DNA from: Acidomonas methanolica
Lineage (GTDB): Bacteria; Pseudomonadota; Alphaproteobacteria; Acetobacterales; Acetobacteraceae
Reading direction: 5' to 3'
Length of the DNA stretch: 53,621 nt
Assembly (NCBI RefSeq): GCF_004346035.1
Contig: NZ_SLZN01000019.1
Span: 1 to 53,621, forward strand
Part shown: in pieces, positions 49,599 through 53,621 of the stretch
How positions within the stretch are numbered: the first letter of the stretch is position 1
Layout: the number at the start of each line of letters is the position of its first letter
Made by a program: the position numbers and the translations under genes
The notes under the pieces: generated by a model
Told to the model about the DNA's origin: nothing
Database searches by the model: none
The model's input: only the letters and a program-made list of their open reading frames with translations

Positions 49599-50268
49599 TG
49601 GCGGCCTCCAGGCGGTAGTACCAATCGGGCTGTTCGCCGGAGGGCGACCAGGCCTTCGGGTCGGGCGCCGTCAGCGGCGGCGTCGCCAGCACCGCGTCTC
49701 CGGGCGTCCAGCCCGCCGGCGTGAACACCTGCTCGCGCTCACTGAGCTGGAGCGCGCTCACCAGGCGGAGCAACTCCTCGACGTTGCGGCCCACATTCAT
49801 CGGATACCAGGTGATCGCCCGGATCAGGCCGTTCGGGTCGATGACGAGGCTCGCCCGCACGGTGGCGCTGGAATCGGCGCCCGGATGCAACATCCCGTAG
49901 GCCCTGGCGATCGCCATCGAAGGGTCCTCGACGATCGGGAACGGCACCTCGACGCCGAAGCGGTCATGGATGCTGGAAACCCAGGCAATATGTGAGAACA
50001 GGCTGTCGACCGAAAGACCGAGCAGGTCGCAGTCGAGCGCCTGGAACGCATCGTAGGCTTTCGAAAAGGCGATGAACTCGCTGGCGCAGACCGGCGTAAA
50101 ATCGGCGGGATGGGCGAAGAAGACCAGCCAGCGCCCGCGATAGTCGTCCAGCGATTTCTCTCCCTTCGTGGTCCGCGCGCGGAAGGGCGGCGCCGGCTCG
50201 TTGAGCAGCGGCAGGCGCGCTTCCGTGCTCCGGTCGTCTCTCATGCCGTCCTCATGCCGTTCCGCCAT
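49591..50268 (-). CDS. 1-Cys peroxiredoxin (Prx6 type)
   Basis: A 225-residue peroxiredoxin. The peroxidatic Cys61 is in FFAHPADFTPVCASEFIAFS and the Prx6-type tail has ITWYPMNVGRNVEELLRLVSAL followed by FTPAGWTPGD. It reduces peroxides, and possibly persulfides, with a low-molecular-weight thiol partner. It is the first gene of the leftward sulfur operon, directly under the shared control region. ATG 50268 gives the start used here; ATG 50244 with GAGGA five bases upstream is an equally good alternative (217 residues). A peroxiredoxin is not a standard member of BigR operons as I know them. Confidence 0.9.
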   Translation of the reverse strand: MAERHEDGMRDDRSTEARLPLLNEPAPPFRARTTKGEKSLDDYRGRWLVFFAHPADFTPVCASEFIAFSKAYDAFQALDCDLLGLSVDSLFSHIAWVSSIHDRFGVEVPFPIVEDPSMAIARAYGMLHPGADSSATVRASLVIDPNGLIRAITWYPMNVGRNVEELLRLVSALQLSEREQVFTPAGWTPGDAVLATPPLTAPDPKAWSPSGEQPDWYYRLEAANA

Positions 50269-50289
50269 TCGCCCGCCCTTCCCTTGCCC

Positions 50290-50320
50290 TTGACATCTGA
50301 CCGCAAGATCATTCTATAAT
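50290..50320 (+). promoter_or_regulatory. Promoter for persulfide dioxygenase operon
   Basis: TTGACA at 50290-50295 and TATAAT at 50315-50320 are perfect -35 and -10 hexamers separated by 19 bases, slightly long. The stretch is markedly AT-rich against its surroundings and points toward the dioxygenase gene at 50382. Transcription would begin near 50327. Confidence 0.6.
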
Positions 50321-50330
50321 TAACGCAAGT

Positions 50331-50352
50331 CAATATCGAATATGTGAAATTG
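50331..50352. promoter_or_regulatory. Candidate BigR/SqrR operator
   Basis: CAATATCGAATATGTGAAATTG is an imperfect inverted repeat (CAATATC against CAATTTC read from the other strand) lying just after the predicted -10 box, where a repressor would block the rightward promoter. It is AT-rich, like known BigR/SqrR sites, but I cannot match it to a fixed consensus. The same gap must serve the leftward peroxiredoxin-bigR operon. Confidence 0.45.
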
Positions 50353-50381
50353 ATGATGACCAGCTTTCGGAGGTCGAGATC

Positions 50382-51323
50382 ATGAGCACCGATGCAGAGA
50401 CAGGGCAGGCCGACGCCGTTGCGGAGGCGATCGTTCGCCGCGCCGTGGCCGACGCCGGCCTGCGGCCGCAGGTCACGGCCTTTTTCGACGAGCCGACCAA
50501 TACGGCGAGCTACGTGGTGCGCGATCCCCGCTCGCCGTCCTGCGCCATCGTCGATTCCGTGCTCGACTATGACGCCGCCGCCGGGCGCACCGCGACCGCC
50601 TCCGCCGACGCCATCGTCGCCTTTGTCCGGAAGGAGGGACTCGCGGTCGAATGGATTCTGGAGACCCATGTCCATGCCGATCACCTGTCCGCCGCGCCCT
50701 ATCTCAAGGAGACGCTGGGCGGCGCCATCGGCATCGGCGAGAACATCCGCGTCGTCCAGGCGATCTTCGGCAAGGTCTTCAATGCGGGGACCGTGTTCGA
50801 GCGCGACGGCAGCCAGTTCGACCGCCTCTTCACCGATGGCGAAGTCTTTCGGATCGGCGGCCTCGAAGCTATGGCCCTGCACACGCCGGGGCATACGCCC
50901 GCCTGCATGACCTATGTCATCGGCGACACCGCCTTCGTGGGCGACACCCTGTTCATGCCCGATTATGGCACCGCGCGGGCCGACTTCCCGGGCGGTGACG
51001 CCCGCGCCCTTTACCGCTCGACGCGCCGGGTGCTGTCGCTGCCGGGCGAAACGCGTCTCTTCCTCTGCCACGACTACAAGGCGCCGGGCCGGAACGACTA
51101 TCGCTGGGAGACGACCGTCGCCGCCGAGCGGCGGGACAACGTCCATGTCCATGACGGCGTCTCGGAAGACGAGTTCGTCGCCATGCGGATGGCGCGCGAC
51201 GCCAAGCTCGGCATGCCGAAGCTGATCCTGCCCTCCGTCCAGGTGAACATGCGCGGCGGCCAGCTCCCGCCGCCGGAGGATGACGGCGAGCGCTACCTGA
51301 AAATCCCGCTCAACAGGCTCTGA
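50382..51323 (+). CDS. Persulfide dioxygenase (ETHE1/Blh-type MBL-fold protein)
   Basis: A 313-residue metallo-beta-lactamase-fold enzyme. The metal-binding motif THVHADHLSA has His96, His98, Asp100 and His101; GHTPACMTYVIGD and GDTLFMPDYGTARADFPGG complete the site, the last being the ETHE1/Blh signature. A single Fe(II) oxidises glutathione persulfide to sulfite. The ATG at 50382 follows CGGAGG. In this type the DUF442 domain is often fused; here it is a separate gene 32 bases downstream. With SQR two genes on, it makes the core of sulfide oxidation. Confidence 0.93.
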   Translation: MSTDAETGQADAVAEAIVRRAVADAGLRPQVTAFFDEPTNTASYVVRDPRSPSCAIVDSVLDYDAAAGRTATASADAIVAFVRKEGLAVEWILETHVHADHLSAAPYLKETLGGAIGIGENIRVVQAIFGKVFNAGTVFERDGSQFDRLFTDGEVFRIGGLEAMALHTPGHTPACMTYVIGDTAFVGDTLFMPDYGTARADFPGGDARALYRSTRRVLSLPGETRLFLCHDYKAPGRNDYRWETTVAAERRDNVHVHDGVSEDEFVAMRMARDAKLGMPKLILPSVQVNMRGGQLPPPEDDGERYLKIPLNRL

Positions 51324-51355
51324 CGAACGGATCACGCCGACTGGAGGGCGCGCGC

Positions 51356-51796
51356 ATGGATATCAAACAGATCACGCCGACCCTCTGGGTCTCTCCGCAG
51401 ATCGCTCCCGCCGATGTCGAGGCCCTCGCCGGGCTTGGCGTTCGCGCGATCGTGAACGACCGCCCTGACGGCGAAGAAGCGGGCCAGCCCGACTCGGCCG
51501 AGATTGCGGACGCCGCCGGACGTCACGGGATCGGCTATCGCCAGATTCCCGTGAAAGCCGGCGAGATCACTGACCGGGATGTCGATCAGTTCGCGGCGGC
51601 GATCGAGGTCGCCAAGGGGCCGGTTCTGGCCTTCTGCAGGACCGGAACGCGGGCCGTCATGCTCTGGGCCTTGAGCCAGGCAGGTCGGGTCGCCTCGGAC
51701 GAGTTGATCCGGGACGCCGCTCGCCACGGCTACGACATCACCGCGCTGAAGCCTCGCCTTGATGCGGGCGGCGCCATGAGGAGAAATCGCCCATGA
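51356..51796 (+). CDS. DUF442 / TIGR01244 sulfur transferase-like protein
   Basis: A 146-residue protein of the beta-lactamase-hydrolase-associated DUF442 family, a protein-tyrosine-phosphatase-like fold. The catalytic loop is FCRTGTRAV with Cys94; the family start ITPTLWVSPQIAPADV and VNDRPDGEEAGQP are present. In the Blh fusion proteins this domain is proposed to move sulfane sulfur in a rhodanese-like way and feed the dioxygenase. The ATG at 51356 has GGAGGG upstream; the stop overlaps the SQR start (ATGA). Confidence 0.92.
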   Translation: MDIKQITPTLWVSPQIAPADVEALAGLGVRAIVNDRPDGEEAGQPDSAEIADAAGRHGIGYRQIPVKAGEITDRDVDQFAAAIEVAKGPVLAFCRTGTRAVMLWALSQAGRVASDELIRDAARHGYDITALKPRLDAGGAMRRNRP

Positions 51797-53040
51797 CCAA
51801 CGAATACGATGTCGTCATCGTCGGCGCGGGCGCTGCCGGCGCCGCAATCGCCGCATCGCTGCTGCGCCGTCGCCGCTCGTTACGCCTCGCCATCGTCGAT
51901 CCGGCCGATCGGCACTATTACCAGCCCGGCTGGACCCTTGTCGGGCGCGGCGTCTTCCGGCCCGAATCCACGGTCCGGCCGATGGAGGCGGTGATTCCGA
52001 AGGGCGCGGAATGGGTGCACGCGGTCGCCACGGCCTTCGAGCCCGATCGCAACACGGTTCTACTGGGCAATGGCCGCAAGCTCACCTACCGGGCCCTGGT
52101 CATGGCGCCGGGGCTGAAGCTCGATTGGGACGCGATTCCGGGTCTCGTCGACGCGCTCGGCCGCAATGGCGTCACGTCCAATTATCGTTTCGACCTTGCG
52201 CCCTACACATGGCGGCTGGTCCAGTCGCTGGAGCGCGGCAAGGCCATCTTCACGCAGCCGCCGATGCCGATCAAATGCGCCGGCGCGCCGCAGAAGGCCA
52301 TGTATCTCTCCTGCGACCACTGGCTGCGGACCGGCCGGCTCGGCGCGATCGACGTCTCGTTCTGCAATGCGGGCGGGGTCCTGTTCGGCGTGTCGGCCTA
52401 TGTCCCGGCATTGATGGCCTATATCGAACGCTACGGCATCAACTTGCAGCTTCAGTCGCGGCTGATCTCGATCGACGGCGTCCGCAAGGAAGCCACCTTC
52501 GAGGTGACGCAGGCGGGAAGTCCCCCAAAGTCCATCACGCGCTCTTTCGAGATGCTGCATGTCTGCCCGCCCCAGGTGTCGCCGGACATCGTTCGGGAGA
52601 GCCCGCTGGCGGACGCGGCCGGATGGCTCGAAGCCGATCCCGCGACGCTGCGCCATCCGCGCTTTGCCAACGTCTTCTCCGCCGGCGACGCCTGTGCCAC
52701 GGCCAACGCCAAGACCGCGGCGGCCGCGCGCAAGCAGGCGCCGATCGTCGCCGAGAATGTGCTCTCCACCCTCGACGGCAAGGAGCCGCGGGCGCTCTAC
52801 GATGGCTATGGGTCCTGTCCGCTGACGGTCGAACGGGGCCGGATCGTTCTGGCCGAGTTCGGCTATGGTGGCAAGCTCCTGCCGACCTTCCCCAAGTGGC
52901 TGATCGATGGCTCTCACCCCTCGCGCCTCGCCTGGCTGATGAAGGAGCGCATCCTGCCGCCGGTCTACTGGCATGGCATGCTCAAGGGCCGGGAATGGCT
53001 CGTCCGCCCGAAGGAATTCGCGCATGCAGGTAGCTTTTGA
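51793..53040 (+). CDS. sqr: Sulfide:quinone oxidoreductase
   Basis: A 415-residue FAD protein of the type II SQR group. DVVIVGAGAAGAAIAASLL binds FAD; YYQPGWTLVGRGV and QPPMPIKCAGAPQKAMYLSC are SQR hallmarks, with redox Cys162 and the partner Cys342 in YGSCPLTV. The third N-terminal Cys of type I enzymes is absent, as expected for type II. NVFSAGDACATANAKTAAAARKQ is the second FAD contact. It oxidises sulfide to persulfide and reduces ubiquinone, with glutathione as likely acceptor. It is translationally coupled to the DUF442 gene and ends the rightward operon. Confidence 0.95.
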   Translation: MTNEYDVVIVGAGAAGAAIAASLLRRRRSLRLAIVDPADRHYYQPGWTLVGRGVFRPESTVRPMEAVIPKGAEWVHAVATAFEPDRNTVLLGNGRKLTYRALVMAPGLKLDWDAIPGLVDALGRNGVTSNYRFDLAPYTWRLVQSLERGKAIFTQPPMPIKCAGAPQKAMYLSCDHWLRTGRLGAIDVSFCNAGGVLFGVSAYVPALMAYIERYGINLQLQSRLISIDGVRKEATFEVTQAGSPPKSITRSFEMLHVCPPQVSPDIVRESPLADAAGWLEADPATLRHPRFANVFSAGDACATANAKTAAAARKQAPIVAENVLSTLDGKEPRALYDGYGSCPLTVERGRIVLAEFGYGGKLLPTFPKWLIDGSHPSRLAWLMKERILPPVYWHGMLKGREWLVRPKEFAHAGSF

Positions 53041-53050
53041 ACTGACCTGC

Positions 53051-53099
53051 GGCCGCTCTCGACCACCCTGTTCGGCGTGCCGCGCGGCGGAGAGCGGCC
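53051..53099 (+). terminator. Inverted repeat after sqr
   Basis: GGCCGCTCTC pairs perfectly with GAGAGCGGCC across 29 bases, starting ten bases after the sqr stop. The loop itself contains GC-rich partial pairs. It is a plausible end of the sulfur operon. The following sequence to about 53330 shows no recognisable gene. Confidence 0.5.
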
Positions 53100-53331
53100 C
53101 GCACGGATTGTCTGGCTGAACTCGATTCTGGGAGCGGTGACGGTAGCGGGGTGCGCGCTGCATGAAAGCCATGGCCGTTCGCCGCGCGGCACGCTCTGAT
53201 GCTGGTGGCGATGGCACTTCGCGGCCTCCGCTATGCGGAAAGTGCTGCATTGCCCAAGCGGCTCGGATGATGGCAGGTCATTGCAGACCCTAACTCAAAA
53301 CTGAGGGCACGTTCGGGGCAGGGTCACTGGC

Positions 53332-53511
53332 CGAAAATCTCGTGGAAAACCGGTCAAATACGACAAACGGAAATACAAAAGACGCAACCGTATCGAAATC
53401 ATGTTCGGCAGGCTCAAAGACTGGAGACGGGTCGCAACACGCTATGACAGATGCCCGACCGTCTTCTTCTCGGCCATCTGCCTCGCTGCAACCGTCTTGT
53501 TCTGGCTATGA
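53332..53511 (+). pseudogene. IS5-family transposase, C-terminal fragment
   Basis: The frame reads RKSRGKPVKYDKRKYKRRNR, IEIMFGRLKDWRRVATRYDR and CPTVFFSAICLAATVLFWL then stop. This is the conserved C terminus of IS5-family (IS427-group) transposases, with the catalytic Glu in RIEIMFGRLKDWR. Everything upstream of about 53332, including the first two catalytic Asp residues, is missing, so it is dead. It marks the right border of the sulfur locus. Confidence 0.85.
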
Positions 53512-53526
53512 GTCCTGAGCCTAACC

Positions 53527-53621
53527 TGAAGCGTCCCGGGTTTCCCGGAGGCTAATTGGTTTGAGTCACGCAGCCATATTGATGATCTGAAGGGCTGCAT
53601 AGTAGTTGGCCTCGGCCTCGG
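53527..53621 (-). mobile_element. IS3-family element end (cut by window edge)
   Basis: On the minus strand the frame from the edge reads EAEANYYAALQIINMAA and stops at 53566, the typical C terminus of IS3-family OrfB. Beyond the stop, about 40 bases lead to TGAAGCGTCCCGGG (53527-53540), which looks like the terminal inverted repeat of such elements (ends in TGA/TCA). It abuts the IS5 fragment. The element continues outside the window, so its integrity is unknown. Confidence 0.65.

Noticed and set aside
53041-53331. A gene between sqr and the IS5 fragment
   Set aside because: Apart from the inverted repeat at 53051-53099, the frames here are short and show no family resemblance or ribosome-binding site.

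Overview
The window looks like chromosomal DNA of an acetic acid bacterium (Acetobacteraceae, Alphaproteobacteria). The reasons are high GC, a citrate synthase of the AarA type, a succinyl-CoA:acetate CoA-transferase (AarC) in place of succinyl-CoA synthetase, malate:quinone oxidoreductase in place of malate dehydrogenase, and a molybdenum/[2Fe-2S]/cytochrome c periplasmic oxidoreductase. The species cannot be fixed from the sequence alone.

Layout. (1) 1-2400: insertion-sequence debris (IS3, IS21-like, IS1380 and IS6 fragments) around one HSL-type esterase. (2) 2396-8349: a LysR regulator divergent from a GST / old yellow enzyme / thioredoxin-fold peroxiredoxin-like / carboxymuconolactone-decarboxylase-like / two-SDR cluster, probably a response to electrophiles or quinones; a second, broken CMD tail lies between the two SDR genes. 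(3) 8608-11411: an APH-fold kinase translationally coupled to a PnuC-type vitamin transporter, and a convergent glycosyltransferase. (4) 11649-35781: zapE, then a complete variant TCA cycle with one gene set per step: mqo-aarC-acnA-gltA on the minus strand; sucA-sucB-lpd-icd, a LysR gene, sdhCDAB, maeA and fumC on the plus strand. (5) 35954-41231: glpR-glpD-glpF-glpK with GlpR-like operators before glpD, feeding glycerol carbon toward the cycle. (6) 41494-45382: three overlapping genes for a small [2Fe-2S] subunit, a Tat-exported molybdopterin subunit and a tri-heme cytochrome c. (7) 45609-46710: an NmrA-type oxidoreductase gene and an HxlR regulator gene, both without their 5' ends and fused head to head, which marks a deletion. 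(8) 46834-53040: a sulfide/persulfide detoxification locus (DsbA-like, TauE, two YeeE-type proteins, BigR/SqrR repressor and 1-Cys peroxiredoxin leftward; persulfide dioxygenase, DUF442 protein and SQR rightward). (9) 53332-53621: IS5 and IS3 ends.

How it works together. As drawn, carbon enters by citrate synthase and goes round by aconitase, NAD-type isocitrate dehydrogenase, 2-oxoglutarate dehydrogenase, AarC (which consumes acetate and makes acetyl-CoA), succinate dehydrogenase, fumarase and Mqo. Two steps pass electrons straight to quinone. GlpD, SQR and perhaps the molybdenum oxidoreductase also feed the respiratory chain.

The most unusual sequence-level feature is a family of about 130-base, two-hairpin repeats lying between codirectional genes (about 11349-11486, 35838-35890, 38442-38575 and 39547-39670). 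One copy has been read into the 3' end of glpD and another into the 5' end of the glycosyltransferase frame.
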